64,000 bases of DNA from Phytomonospora endophytica (GCF_014202425.1 NZ_JACHGT010000006.1:186001-250000), one strand, 5' to 3'; positions 40,659 to 52,198 are shown, counted from the first letter of the stretch. Made by a program: numbers and translations. The notes: generated from the letters alone by a model not told the origin.

Positions 40659-41330
40659 ATGACGACCGCCACCGCCCCCACCCCGGCGCCCACTCCCGCG
40701 CCACGCCTCCTCACGTCGCCCGCCGCCGTCGCGTTGACCACCGCGCCCGCCTTGTGGATCATCGGCTGGGTCGTCATGCGCGTCGACGGCCACAACGGTC
40801 CCGGCTGGGGCTGGACCACCGCGCACTCGATCTGGGTCCTGTCCTTCGTCCTGTTCGCGGTCGGGGCCCTCGGCATGCACCGCCTGGCCGACGCGAAGCA
40901 CGTCGCCAGCCGCGCGGGCAGCCTCACCGGCGTGATCATGGCCGTCGCCGGGACCGTCGCGATGCTCGTTCAGATGGGCCTCGACCTCTACGTCGGCCTC
41001 ACGACGTCCACCAAGGGCGAGATGAGCGACGCCTACGACCCCATCCTCGGCACGACCTGGGTCGACCTCGCGTTCTTCCAGATCGGCCCGGCACTGCTGT
41101 TCGTCGGCCTGCTGATCCTGGGCATCGTCGTCGCCGCCCGCGGCAAGGCGCCCGTGCTCACGCCGGTCCTGGTCGGCGTCGGCATCACGATGATGATCCT
41201 CGGCCGCACGGCCCTGCCCGACGGCCTCCGCTTCGTCGAAGGCGTCGGCGAGGTCGTCATGTGGCTCGGGCTGGTCGCGGTCGTGCGCCACAAGCCCGCC
41301 ACGAACGGGACAACGGGCATGACACGCTAG
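40659..41330 (+). CDS. Hypothetical six-span membrane protein
   Basis: The 223-residue protein has a Pro/Ala/Thr N-terminus and about six hydrophobic spans (AALWIIGWVVM region, SIWVLSFVLFAVGALGM, GVIMAVAGTVAMLVQMGL, FFQIGPALLFVGLLILGIVVAA, LTPVLVGVGITMMIL, EVVMWLGLVAVV). No transport motif is recognised; it is similar in size to actinomycete DUF4386-like proteins. Its stop lies within the CTAGAGCGATC word that starts the 24-base repeat. Confidence 0.7.
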   Translation: MTTATAPTPAPTPAPRLLTSPAAVALTTAPALWIIGWVVMRVDGHNGPGWGWTTAHSIWVLSFVLFAVGALGMHRLADAKHVASRAGSLTGVIMAVAGTVAMLVQMGLDLYVGLTTSTKGEMSDAYDPILGTTWVDLAFFQIGPALLFVGLLILGIVVAARGKAPVLTPVLVGVGITMMILGRTALPDGLRFVEGVGEVVMWLGLVAVVRHKPATNGTTGMTR

Positions 41331-41344
41331 AGCGATCTATCAAG

Positions 41345-41375
41345 AAGGCCGGAGTCCCGACGGGACCCCGGCCTT
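41345..41375. terminator. Bidirectional terminator between membrane protein and leuA
   Basis: AAGGCCGG (41345-41352) pairs with CCGGCCTT (41368-41375), and inside it GTCCC-GAC-GGGAC forms a second perfect stem. The hairpin serves both convergent genes. Confidence 0.8.
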
Positions 41376-41384
41376 CTCCACGTC

Positions 41385-43187
<1,803 letters not shown>

Positions 43188-43307
43188 CTAGCGAGCCCCG
43201 CCGCGGCGACCAAGAAGGAGTCCATGCCACATAACGCTGACGAAACTACGCCCGTCCTCGCCGAGGCCGCCACAACGGCGGGACGACCTCTCGCATGGTG
43301 GGACGCC

Positions 43308-43964
43308 CTACAGCTCCGGGAGCAGCCCCTTCACCTCGCGCATCGACCCGACGACGATGTCGGCGCCCGCCTCGGCGAGCCTGTTCCCGGGCAGCAGCGC
43401 CGCGTGCCCGATGACGAACATTCCGGCGGCCTTCGCGCCGGTCACGCCCGCGATGGAGTCCTCGATGACGACGCACTCGGCGGGGCTCACCCCGTGCTGG
43501 GCGGCGGCGTACTCGAAGAGGTCGGGGGCGGGCTTCCCGTTGGCGACCATGACGCCGCTGTGGATCCACTCGTTCTCGAAGTGCTCGGCGAGGCCGGTGA
43601 CGGTCAGGCGCAGATCGATCTCGGCGGGCGTGCCCGAGGAGGCGATGCAGTAGGCGGTCCCGTCGCGCTGGAGGGTCTCCAGCAGGTCGGTGACGCCGTC
43701 GACGGCGACGAGCTCGCGGCGCAGGAGGTCGCCGCAGCGCTGCTCGTACTCGGCGATGAAACCGGCCGGGAGCGGCGCGCCGAGCAGCGACTCGACGAGG
43801 GGGACGCAGTCGGTGGTGCGCTTGCCCATGTACAGGTCGACCGACTCCTCGAAGGTCGTCGGCAGGCCCGCGGCGGTGATCATCTCGGCGAAGACCACGT
43901 TCGAGAGGCGCTCGGAGTCGACGAGGACGCCGTCGTTGTCGAAGATGACGAGCTTCGGCATCAC
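43308..43964 (-). CDS. HAD-family phosphatase, beta-phosphoglucomutase-like
   Basis: The 218-residue protein has HAD motif I LVIFDNDGVLVDSE, where the usual second Asp of DxD is kept (D-N-D), motif II CIASSGTP, motif III K in NGKPAPDLF and motif IV VVIEDSIAGVTGAKAAGM. This is the beta-PGM/YieH branch, with sugar phosphates or nucleotides as likely substrates. The start overlaps the nitroreductase stop (GTG 43964 or ATG 43961), so the two are coupled. Confidence 0.92.
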   Translation of the reverse strand: MMPKLVIFDNDGVLVDSERLSNVVFAEMITAAGLPTTFEESVDLYMGKRTTDCVPLVESLLGAPLPAGFIAEYEQRCGDLLRRELVAVDGVTDLLETLQRDGTAYCIASSGTPAEIDLRLTVTGLAEHFENEWIHSGVMVANGKPAPDLFEYAAAQHGVSPAECVVIEDSIAGVTGAKAAGMFVIGHAALLPGNRLAEAGADIVVGSMREVKGLLPEL

Positions 43965-44527
43965 AGCACCAGTTCCGACAGCGGCAGGCGCACGCGTGGG
44001 GCGTCGTCGGGGCCGCGAAGGTCGCCGGGGAGCTTCTTCGGGTCGTCGGCGCGCCCGACGGCGGCGACGGTCAGCGGCTCCAGGTTGTCGGCGAGCGCGA
44101 AGGCCGTGGTGATCGCGTCGCGGTCGAAGCCGGCCATCTGGCGGACGGTGAGGCGGTCGGCGGAGGCCTGGACGGTGAGGTGGGCCATGGCCTGGCCGAC
44201 GTCGTAGGCGCCGGAGCGCGGCATCGGGCCCTTGTCGTTGGCGGTGAGGCGGACGGCGACGATGAGCAGCGACGCGTGTCGCGCCCAGCCGCGGTTGCCG
44301 TCGTTGAGGGCGGCGAGGACGCGGTCGAAGCGGTCGTCGCCGCGGCGGCCGACGATGTAGCGGGCCGGCTGGGAGTTCCCGGCCGACGGCGCCCAGCGCG
44401 CTGCCTCCAGGAGCGCGGTGACCTCCTCGTCGGTGACCGTGTACTCCGGGTCGAACGCGCGGGTGGAGTAGCGGGTCGCGAGCAGGTCGTGCAGCGGCAC
44501 CGATGTGACGGCGTGCCGGTCGGACAT
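43961..44527 (-). CDS. Nitroreductase-family FMN protein
   Basis: The 188-residue protein shows the nitroreductase opening LLATRYSTRAFDPEYTVTDEEVTALLEAARWAPSAGNSQPARYIV (FMN-binding R-S-x-R and S-x-x-N-x-Q) and AYDVGQAMAHLTVQASADRL. It is the short single-domain form that reduces quinones or nitro compounds with NAD(P)H as a dimer. It is upstream of and overlapping the HAD gene. Confidence 0.92.
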   Translation of the reverse strand: MSDRHAVTSVPLHDLLATRYSTRAFDPEYTVTDEEVTALLEAARWAPSAGNSQPARYIVGRRGDDRFDRVLAALNDGNRGWARHASLLIVAVRLTANDKGPMPRSGAYDVGQAMAHLTVQASADRLTVRQMAGFDRDAITTAFALADNLEPLTVAAVGRADDPKKLPGDLRGPDDAPRVRLPLSELVL

Positions 44528-44663
44528 TGGGGGCTCCTAGCGGGGAAGAGACTTACGCAGTCGTCTTCAATCCTGCCGCAGGTGGCGGGCGGTGGCCGGG
44601 AACCGGGGCTGTGGGGTTGGCCTCACCGGGCGGGTGGGCCGGGCGACCGCGAGCCGCCCGCAC

Positions 44664-44774
44664 TTGTCCACAACCGGCGGGTTGTCCACAGGGAGCGATG
44701 TTCACGTTCGCCACCCATGCCTGAGCCGGCGCTACGGTCGACGGTAGGGAGGAGGCCGGGAGGCCCCTGGGGGC
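44664..44774 (+). repeat. Dispersed repeat with paired DnaA-box-like words, copy 2
   Basis: TTGTCCACA at 44664 and 44682 (18 bases apart), TTCACGTTCGCCA at 44701, and the 48-base block at 44727-44774 identical to copy 1. Here both DnaA-box-like words are perfect. It lies in the 325-base interval between the nitroreductase start and the end of a convergently oriented lipoprotein gene. Confidence 0.78.
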
Positions 44775-44812
44775 GTTTCACGTTTTGACGCGGGCACGTC
44801 ACGCCGCCCCGA

Positions 44813-44848
44813 CACCCCGCCCCCGACACCCCGCCCCGACACCCCGCC
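44813..44848. repeat. Short tandem repeat near a gene end
   Basis: CCCCGACACCCCGCC-type units occur three times in tandem between copy 2 of the dispersed repeat and the lipoprotein stop codon. Apart from this and the dispersed repeat, the 44528-44852 interval has no gene. Confidence 0.6.
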
Positions 44849-44852
44849 ACCC

Positions 44853-45641
44853 TCAATCCCCCGGCTTCGCCGAAGGCGATCCCGACCCCGACCCCGAAGG
44901 CTTCGGCTTCGGCGGAGGCGGCGGCTTCTTCGTCCCCAACGGCGCGCCCTCCGACACGTCCGCCGGGAGCGTCGCCGTCGGCGCCGCCGGGAGCGCCTCA
45001 CCGACCAGCGTCACCGTCCCGAACCACACCTTCACCGCCGTCGGCACCCCGTCGGGCGCGAAACAGTACGTCCCCGTCGCGATCGGCGGTGACAGCACCA
45101 CCGAGTTCGACTCCACCGAATAGCAGTCGCCCGACGCGCCCTTCGGCCGCTTTCCCTCCGCGATCGACAGGGGCGCGTTGCGGTCGAGCAGCACGTCCAG
45201 CCAATCCGTGAACAGATGCTGCACCTGCGGGTCCGACCCGCTCGGCACCGACCCCGTCGCCGCCGCCACCCGCACGCACTGCTGCGGCCCCCCGGCGAGC
45301 ACACACTGGAAGAACCCCTGCGCCGTCCACAGGATCGACACGTCGGCCCCGCCCCCGAGCGCCCCGCCCGGCACGTCGACCCGCCACGTCCCGTCCTCGG
45401 CCATGAGGACGGTGACCGTGCGCTCGCCCGAGTCGTCGGCCCACAGGTAACTGGCGGTGTACTTCCGGTCCTTCGACAGCGCGACGACCGAGGTCAGCGC
45501 CGCGCGTGGCCTCGACCACGTCGGCCCCGACGACGACGCCTCCGGCTGCGGCGCCGCCGCCCCCGACCCGCACCCGGACAGCAGCAGCGCCAACGCGAAC
45601 AGGCCCGACCCGCACCTTCGTCCCTTACGCCCCATCGGCAT
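44853..45641 (-). CDS. Secreted lipoprotein, hypothetical
   Basis: The 262-residue protein has a basic start (MGRKGRRCG), a hydrophobic stretch and lipobox ALLLSGC, then an extracytoplasmic domain ([33 protein letters not shown]...) with several cysteines and a Pro/Lys/Ser-rich C-terminus. The domain resembles LppX/LprG-like or DUF-type actinomycete lipoproteins only loosely. It is divergent from ask. Confidence 0.75.
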   Translation of the reverse strand: MPMGRKGRRCGSGLFALALLLSGCGSGAAAPQPEASSSGPTWSRPRAALTSVVALSKDRKYTASYLWADDSGERTVTVLMAEDGTWRVDVPGGALGGGADVSILWTAQGFFQCVLAGGPQQCVRVAAATGSVPSGSDPQVQHLFTDWLDVLLDRNAPLSIAEGKRPKGASGDCYSVESNSVVLSPPIATGTYCFAPDGVPTAVKVWFGTVTLVGEALPAAPTATLPADVSEGAPLGTKKPPPPPKPKPSGSGSGSPSAKPGD

Positions 45642-45753
45642 ATTGTGCGCGCGACCTCTCGTTACTCAGGTGGCGGCTCGCCGCACATTCGGTAGGCTGG
45701 CCACGCCGACGCCACAGCGAGGTGGCCCCGCCGTCGACCAGAGGAACCCACAC

Positions 45754-47015
<1,262 letters not shown>

Positions 47016-47019
<4 letters not shown>

Positions 47020-48095
47020 CCGCGATGAGCAGGCCGACCATCGCCGTCGTCGGCGCCACCGGCGCCGTCGGCACGCAGATGCTGGCGATCCTCACCGAGC
47101 GCGCCGAAGCGGGCGTCGGCGACGTCTGGGGTGCCGCGCGGCTGATCGCGTCGCCGCGTTCGGCGGGGCGCAGGTTGTCGGTGTTCGGGCGCGAGGAGAC
47201 CGTCGTCGCGCTGTCGCCGGAGGCCTTCGACGGTGTCGACGTCGCGTTGTTCGACGTCCCCGACGAGGTGTCGGCGGAGTGGGCGCCCGTCGCCGCCGAG
47301 CGCGGTGTCGTCGTCATCGACAAGTCCGGCGCGTTCCGGATGGACCCGCGGGTGCCGCTCGTCGTGCCCGAGGTCAACCCCGACACGGTCACCGACCGTC
47401 CTAAAGGGATCATCGCCAACGCCAACTGCACGACCCTGGCGATGATGCCCGCACTCGGTGCCCTGCACCGGGAGTACGGCCTCGTCAAGCTCTTCGCCGC
47501 CAGCTACCAGGCCGCCTCCGGCGCCGGGCAGGCCGGCATCGACGACCTCTACGACCAGTACGAGACCGTCGCCGGTGACCGCACCCTCGGGCAGACCCCG
47601 GGCGGCGTGCGGAAGGCCTTGGGGGAGAAGGGATCCGAGGTCTTCGGAGCCCCCCTCGCGATGAACGTCGTGCCGAAGGCCGGTTCCTGGAAGGAGGACG
47701 GCTGGACCAGCGAGGAGCTGAAGATCCGCAACGAGGGCCGCAAGATCCTCGGGATCCCCGACCTCGCCGTCTCGTCGACCTGTGTCCGCGTACCGGTGCT
47801 GGTCGGTCACTCCCTGGCCGTGCACGCGACCTTCGCGTCCGAAGTGGACGCCGACGCCGCGCGCAAGATCCTGGAGGCCGCGCCGGGCGTCACCGTCCTC
47901 GACGACCCTTCGCGTGAGATCTACCCGATGCCCGCCGACACCGCCGGCACCGACCCGACCTACGTCGGCCGCATCCGCCGCGCCATCGACGATCCGTACT
48001 CGCTGGACATGTTCATCGTCGGCGACAACCTCCGCAAGGGCGCCGCGCTGAACTCGGCGCAGATCGCCGAACTCGTGGTCGAGCGGGGCCTCTAG
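47016..48095 (+). CDS. asd: Aspartate-semialdehyde dehydrogenase
   Basis: The 359-residue enzyme starts at GTG 47016 overlapping the ask stop (ATG 47025 also possible). It has the Rossmann motif [12 protein letters not shown], the catalytic NCTT (C138) in [17 protein letters not shown], and [22 protein letters not shown] containing the catalytic His region. It reduces aspartyl phosphate to the semialdehyde. The pair ask-asd is the classical actinobacterial operon, closed by a strong terminator. Confidence 0.97.
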
Positions 48096-48110
48096 AACCC
48101 GCGGACTCAG

Positions 48111-48136
48111 GCGGCCCCGGCGAAAGCCGGGGCCGC
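48111..48136 (+). terminator. Terminator of the ask-asd operon
   Basis: GCGGCCCCGGC and GCCGGGGCCGC form a perfect 11-bp stem with a GAAA tetraloop, 15 bases after the asd stop. It can serve the convergent dehydrogenase too. Confidence 0.88.
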
Positions 48137-48143
48137 TTCCAGG

Positions 48144-49088
48144 TCAGAACCCGTTCACACCGGTCAGTTCGGCGGAGAGGTCCCAGAGCCGCGCGGCCGA
48201 CACCGGGTCGACGGCCCAGGACTTGACGCCGCCGTCGCGGGTGCCGTCGGCGATGTCGGCGACATCGCCGTCCTCGCAGTAGACCCCGCCATGCCCGTCG
48301 AGAAGCGGCGACGTCGCCGCCCAGATCGCCGTGGCCGCGCCCTGTTCGGGTGTCTTGAACCCCTCGGCCGCGAGCCCGTCGGCGGTGATCCAGCCGAGCG
48401 ACTCCTTCTCCTCCCTGGTGAAGTGGCGCTGAAGCGGCGTCAGGATGCTGCCGGGATGGACGGAGAAGGCCCTCGTCCCGCGCTCGCGGCCGAGACGGTC
48501 GAGGTGCAGCGCGAAGAGGACGTTCGCCGTCTTCGACTGCCCGTAGGCGAGCCACCTCTCATAGCCGGAGGTGATGTGCGGGTCGTCCCAGCGGATGTCG
48601 GTGATGTGATGGGCACCGGAGGACACGGCGACGACCCGCGCACCGGGCGCCAGGGCCGGAACCAGCCGGTTCACCAGGGCGAAGTGCCCGAGGTGATTGA
48701 CGGCGAACTGGGCCTCCCAGCCCGGACCGACCCTCGTCTCGGGGCAGGCCATCACACCCGCGCTGTTGACGACGACGTCGAGGCTCCGTCCCGACGCGAC
48801 GAAGCGGTCGGCGAAGGCGCGCACGCTGTCCAGGTCGGCGAGGTCGAGGGCGTCGACCTCGGTCCCCGCAACGGCATCCAGGGCTTTCGCGGCCTCCGCG
48901 GGCCGCCGGGCGGGGACGATGACGTGCGCATCGGCACCGGCGAGCGCTTTCGTGGTGGCCAGCCCGAGACCGGAGTAGCCGCCGGTGACCAGGGCGGTGC
49001 GGCCGCCGAGGTCGATGCCGGTGAGGACGTCGGTGGTGGTGGAGTGCGCGCCGAAACCGGTGCCCAGCCTGTGCTGCGTGGGGATCAT
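48144..49088 (-). CDS. Short-chain dehydrogenase/reductase
   Basis: The 314-residue enzyme has the nucleotide motif TALVTGGYSGLGLATTKALA, DALDLADLDSVRAF, NSAGVMACP and the active-site Y-x-x-x-K as YGQSKTANVLFALHL. The form is the retinol-dehydrogenase/WW-oxidoreductase-like subgroup common in actinomycetes. The ATG at 49088 is seven bases from the -10 box, so the message is probably leaderless. Expression is likely MerR-activated. Confidence 0.92.
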   Translation of the reverse strand: MIPTQHRLGTGFGAHSTTTDVLTGIDLGGRTALVTGGYSGLGLATTKALAGADAHVIVPARRPAEAAKALDAVAGTEVDALDLADLDSVRAFADRFVASGRSLDVVVNSAGVMACPETRVGPGWEAQFAVNHLGHFALVNRLVPALAPGARVVAVSSGAHHITDIRWDDPHITSGYERWLAYGQSKTANVLFALHLDRLGRERGTRAFSVHPGSILTPLQRHFTREEKESLGWITADGLAAEGFKTPEQGAATAIWAATSPLLDGHGGVYCEDGDVADIADGTRDGGVKSWAVDPVSAARLWDLSAELTGVNGF

Positions 49089-49094
49089 GCGCGA

Positions 49095-49133
49095 AATCTA
49101 GGACCTACAGTGCGCTGGAGGTCAAGCTAGAGT
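49095..49133. promoter_or_regulatory. MerR-type promoter with 19-bp spacer and operator
   Basis: On the reverse strand -35 TTGACC (49120-49125) and -10 TAGATT (49095-49100) are separated by exactly 19 bases, the over-long spacing typical of MerR-activated promoters. The inverted repeat GACCT (49102-49106) / AGGTC (49119-49123) lies across the spacer. On the forward strand TAGAGT (49128-49133) six bases before the MerR ATG suits a leaderless autoregulated promoter. Confidence 0.85.
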
Positions 49134-49139
49134 CGGCGG

Positions 49140-49538
49140 ATGAGCCGACTCTCCATCGGCGCGGTCGCCGAGGCGACCGGGCTGAGCGTTTACGCGCTGC
49201 GGTACTTCGAGCACGAAGGCCTGTTCCCGCGCGACATCCCCCGCGACACCGGCGGCCGGCGGGTGTACGGACAGCCGGACGTCGACTGGCTGCTGCTGTG
49301 CAACCGGCTCCGCGAGTCGGGCATGCCGATCGCGGTGATCAAGCGCTTCGTCGACCTCGTCCGCGAAGGCGCGGGCAACGAGGCCGACCGGCTCGCGCTG
49401 CTCCGGCAGCACGAGGCGGACGTCCGCGCCAAGATCGATGAGCTGCACGCCTGCCTCACGGTCATCCACCGCAAGGTCGTCTCCTACGAGAAGCACTTCG
49501 CCGAAGGGACCGCGACCGGGCTCTGGGAGACCTCCTGA
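49140..49538 (+). CDS. MerR-family regulator
   Basis: The 132-residue protein has the MerR winged helix (LSIGAVAEATGLSVYALRYFEHEGLFPRDIPRDTGGRRVYGQPDVDWLLLCNRLRESGMPIAVIKRFV) and a long dimerisation helix (LLRQHEADVRAKIDELHACLTVIHRKVVSYEK). The single Cys argues against metal sensing; it fits the small-molecule subgroup. It is divergent from the dehydrogenase with the matching promoter between them. Confidence 0.93.
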   Translation: MSRLSIGAVAEATGLSVYALRYFEHEGLFPRDIPRDTGGRRVYGQPDVDWLLLCNRLRESGMPIAVIKRFVDLVREGAGNEADRLALLRQHEADVRAKIDELHACLTVIHRKVVSYEKHFAEGTATGLWETS

Positions 49539-49540
49539 GG

Positions 49541-50131
49541 TCACCGCACCGTCAAACCCAGTGCCTGCGCGATCACGACCGCCTGGTCGCCGTCGATCAC
49601 CGCGTCCTTGAGCTTCACGGTCAGGGGGTCGAGCGCGGTCAGATCGCTTCCGCGCAGATCCGCCCCGGTCAGGTCGGTGCTGCCCAGCATCGCGCCCGAA
49701 AGGTCCACATGCGACAGTGTCGCCCCGGACAGGTCGGAGCCGGTGAGGTCCACCTCTCGCATCCGCACGTTCCGGAAGCTCACGCCTTTGAGGTCCCGGC
49801 CGTGCAGCACCGTGAAAGACCAGTCCCCGCCCTCGACGCGCAACGGCCGCAGCACCGACTGCGGGAACTGCGAACCGGTCATCTTGCAGCCGCTGAAATC
49901 GGCGTCGAAGAAGTTGCAGCCCTTGAACACACAGCGCAGGAACGCCGAGTCGGTGTGCGACGAGGCGTTGAACCGCACCGTCAGAAAGGTGCAGTCCTCG
50001 AAGACGACCCCGCGCGTGCTCGCCTCGGTCAGGTCGACGTGCGAGAAGGTGCAGCGCAGGTAGCGCCGGTCGGCCAGCTCGTCGCCGTACCAGTCCTCGT
50101 GCCGGAAGTCGCCGTCCTCGATGGTCTCCAT
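49541..50131 (-). CDS. Pentapeptide-repeat protein
   Basis: The 196-residue protein contains repeated A(D/N)LxX units in two blocks: RRYLRCTFSHVDLTEASTRGVVFEDCTFLTVRFN..., KGCNFFDADFSGCKMTGSQF, and DLKGVSFRNVRMREVDLTGSDLSGATLSHVDLSGAMLGSTDLTGADLRGSDL. This predicts a right-handed quadrilateral beta-helix. Some such proteins protect DNA gyrase (Qnr, MfpA); the central Phe/Leu pattern is compatible, but most members have unknown roles. Confidence 0.9.
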   Translation of the reverse strand: METIEDGDFRHEDWYGDELADRRYLRCTFSHVDLTEASTRGVVFEDCTFLTVRFNASSHTDSAFLRCVFKGCNFFDADFSGCKMTGSQFPQSVLRPLRVEGGDWSFTVLHGRDLKGVSFRNVRMREVDLTGSDLSGATLSHVDLSGAMLGSTDLTGADLRGSDLTALDPLTVKLKDAVIDGDQAVVIAQALGLTVR

Positions 50132-50160
50132 GGGCGCAGACTAGCGCCGGGCGCGGACAC

Positions 50161-50880
50161 TCACGCGTCCCCACGGCCGGTCACGTCGGCGGTGTCGATC
50201 GTGACGAAGCGCCGTTCGCCGCCGGTGAGCACGCGCAGGAAGCCCGGCTCGACTTCGAGGACGTAGCCGGTGACCGGCCCGCTCGTGGTCTCGATCCGCT
50301 CGCGCGGCACCCACGGTGTCTGCACGACCGCGGCCATCACCAGCACGGCGACCCCGGCGGCCGGGCCGACCCGGCGTACCGACCACAGCGCCAGCCGATG
50401 GTGCCTTCCCTTGCGACCGCCCAGAACCAGCATTCCGAGCAGGGCCGTGAGCCCGGCCGCGACGGCCCCTGCCCACCACATCCGCAGCCCGAGGACCAGC
50501 GCGGCCAGCAGGACCAGCTCGACGACAAGCAGCACCTGGTTGCCCGCGTTCTCCCAGCGCGGCCGGCCCAGCCGGGCCAGATGCACCAGCGACAGCGGAA
50601 CGAGCAGCATCAGCAGGGCCGCGGTGATCTCGGGGTCGGCCATGAACGTCCCGATGACGACCGATGGCGCGTCGCCGATGTCGACGGCGTCGGCGACCGC
50701 GAAGGCGGTGTCCCAGTCGTAGCCGGTGACGGCGAACAGCCGCAGCACCAGGAACAGCACCGCCGCGCCCGTCAGCGACAGGCCGGTCTGCCAGCCGGTC
50801 GTCCCCGTTTCCCGCTCCGTCCCCGTTTTCACCGGTCGACTGTAGAACACCCGCAGGAGAAACCAGTCCATTTGCGACAT
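50161..50880 (-). CDS. Hypothetical membrane protein
   Basis: From the ATG at 50880 the protein has 239 residues and about five hydrophobic spans (GLSLTGAAVLFLVLRLF, ITAALLMLLVPLSLVHLA, QVLLVVELVLLAALVLGL, AGAVAAGLTALLGMLVLG, VGPAAGVAVLVMAAVVQ), then a C-terminal beta-rich segment (GPVTGYVLEVEPGFLRVLTGGERRFVTIDTADVTGR) that looks like an SH3 or NfeD-like fold. The longer frame to 50997 lacks a ribosome site. Function unknown. Confidence 0.7.
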   Translation of the reverse strand: MSQMDWFLLRVFYSRPVKTGTERETGTTGWQTGLSLTGAAVLFLVLRLFAVTGYDWDTAFAVADAVDIGDAPSVVIGTFMADPEITAALLMLLVPLSLVHLARLGRPRWENAGNQVLLVVELVLLAALVLGLRMWWAGAVAAGLTALLGMLVLGGRKGRHHRLALWSVRRVGPAAGVAVLVMAAVVQTPWVPRERIETTSGPVTGYVLEVEPGFLRVLTGGERRFVTIDTADVTGRGDA

Positions 50881-50961
50881 AGCGGCCGAGTGTGTGAAAT
50901 GCTCTCGCGCGAGCCCGGCGAAAGAGCGACCCGGCGGCCCGGACCTCGTTATCGTGACCCG

Positions 50962-51537
50962 ATGACCACCATGAGGCACTGGGACGGCGACCCGCACCGC
51001 CGCCTGGTCATCGCCCCCGGCGTCGGCTACAACCCCGACGCACCGCTCATCTGGTACCCCCGGCTCGCCGCCCTCAACGCCGGCTGGTCGGTCACCGACC
51101 TGTTCTGGCCGCCCGAAGGCGATGCGATCGGCTACGTCACCGACGGAGTCGCCGCCGCGCTCGACGAGAAGCCCGCCACCACAACGGTTCTGCTCGCCAA
51201 GTCACTGGGCACCCTCGCCATGTCGACGGCCGCCGAACGCGGTGTGTCGGGCGTCTGGCTCACCCCGCTCGTGGCGGGCGACGGACCGCTCCAGGAGCAC
51301 GTCCGCGCGCACGTTCCCGGCCTGCTCGGCCCGCAGCTGCACATCGGCGGGACCGGTGACCCGACCTGGGACCGCGCCCGGATCCCCGGCCGCCACGCGG
51401 TTCTGGAGATCCCCGGCGCCGACCACTCCCTGCACCTGCCGGCCGACGTGTTCGGCACGATGGACGCCGCCAGGGCGGTCACCGAACGCGTCGTGTCCTT
51501 CATGGACACCGTCGCCCACGGCACCGCGACGGCCTGA
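50962..51537 (+). CDS. Small alpha/beta hydrolase
   Basis: The 191-residue protein resembles RBBP9/KANL3-like short hydrolases: LVIAPGVGYNPDAPLIWYPRLAALNAGW (oxyanion loop), AKSLGTLAM as nucleophile elbow (Ser in K-S-L-G), TGDPTWD with the acid, and PGADHSLHLP containing the His. A TATCGT box six bases before the ATG suggests leaderless translation. Substrate unknown. Confidence 0.82.
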   Translation: MTTMRHWDGDPHRRLVIAPGVGYNPDAPLIWYPRLAALNAGWSVTDLFWPPEGDAIGYVTDGVAAALDEKPATTTVLLAKSLGTLAMSTAAERGVSGVWLTPLVAGDGPLQEHVRAHVPGLLGPQLHIGGTGDPTWDRARIPGRHAVLEIPGADHSLHLPADVFGTMDAARAVTERVVSFMDTVAHGTATA

Positions 51538-51541
51538 TCCG

Positions 51542-51697
51542 TCAACCGAACAGGTGGCCGCCAGGGCTGCCGGGGTAGAAGCCGTGGCATGCCCGGCGCA
51601 TCTCGTCACCGCTGATCGCGCCGCTTCCGTCGCCGTCGAGCGCGGCGAAGGCCGCTGCGGTGCCGACCCCGCCGATCCCGAAGAACCCGGGTCCCCG
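51542..51697 (-). pseudogene. EF-hand C-terminal fragment, in frame after the GNAT stop
   Basis: Directly after the TAG of the GNAT gene, the same frame continues for 51 codons and reads ...AAFAALDGDGSGAISGDEMR, a perfect EF-hand loop (D-x-D-x-S-x-x-x-x-x-D-E), then CHGFYPGSPGGHLFG and a TGA. No start codon precedes it. It is the last EF-hand of an actinomycete calerythrin-like protein whose front part has been lost; stop-codon readthrough is a less likely alternative. Confidence 0.6.
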
Positions 51698-52198
51698 CTA
51701 TCCCCGCTTCCGCGTCAGCAGCAGGCTCACCTCGCCGTCCTCGGGGTCGACGATCTCGCCCCGGTCGACGTATCCCAGCCGCCGCAGCAGTTTCAGGGAG
51801 GCGGCGTTCTCCGGCGCGACCGTCGCGTGCACCGCGGTGAGGCAGCCGTCGCCGAGGCCGTGGGCGGTGATCAGTTCGGTCACGGCTGTGCCGAGCCCGC
51901 GTCCCCACACCGAGGGCGTGAGGGCGTAGACGAGTTCGTGGCCGTCGACGAGGGGATGCGGGCTCGGCTTGAGTTCGGCGTGCCCGATGTAGGCTCCGTC
52001 CTCCCAGATCGCCCAGATGTCCCAGGTGGGGCGGTGTTCGGCGAGGAAGGCCCGGCGGAAGACGTCGGCCACGTCCCCCGGCGGCATGCCCATCCAGCGC
52101 GTCACGTCGGGGTCGGAGAGGAGCGTGACGAAACCGTTCTCGTCCTCGGGCACGTAGGGGCGAAGCTCAAGGCGGTCGTTGCGCAGAGTCATGGTCAC
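51698..52198 (-). CDS. GNAT-family N-acetyltransferase (RimJ/RimL type)
   Basis: The 166-residue protein begins LRNDRLELRPYVPEDENGFVTLLSDPDVTRWMG, the RimJ/RimL-like opening, with IGHAELKPSP, LTPSVWGRGLGTAVTELITAHGL (acetyl-CoA loop G-R-G-L-G) and VAPENAASLKLLRRLGYV. It acetylates an N-terminus or small amine. The stop is followed in frame by the EF-hand remnant. Confidence 0.9.
   Translation of the reverse strand: MTMTLRNDRLELRPYVPEDENGFVTLLSDPDVTRWMGMPPGDVADVFRRAFLAEHRPTWDIWAIWEDGAYIGHAELKPSPHPLVDGHELVYALTPSVWGRGLGTAVTELITAHGLGDGCLTAVHATVAPENAASLKLLRRLGYVDRGEIVDPEDGEVSLLLTRKRG

Noticed and set aside
43223-43360. Forward start MPHNADETTPVLAEAATTAG after AAGAAGGAG upstream of leuA
   Set aside because: The first 30 codons look protein-like, but the frame then runs antisense through the HAD gene with shadow composition; the ribosome site is also too close to the ATG. 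Kept only as a note on the leuA leader.
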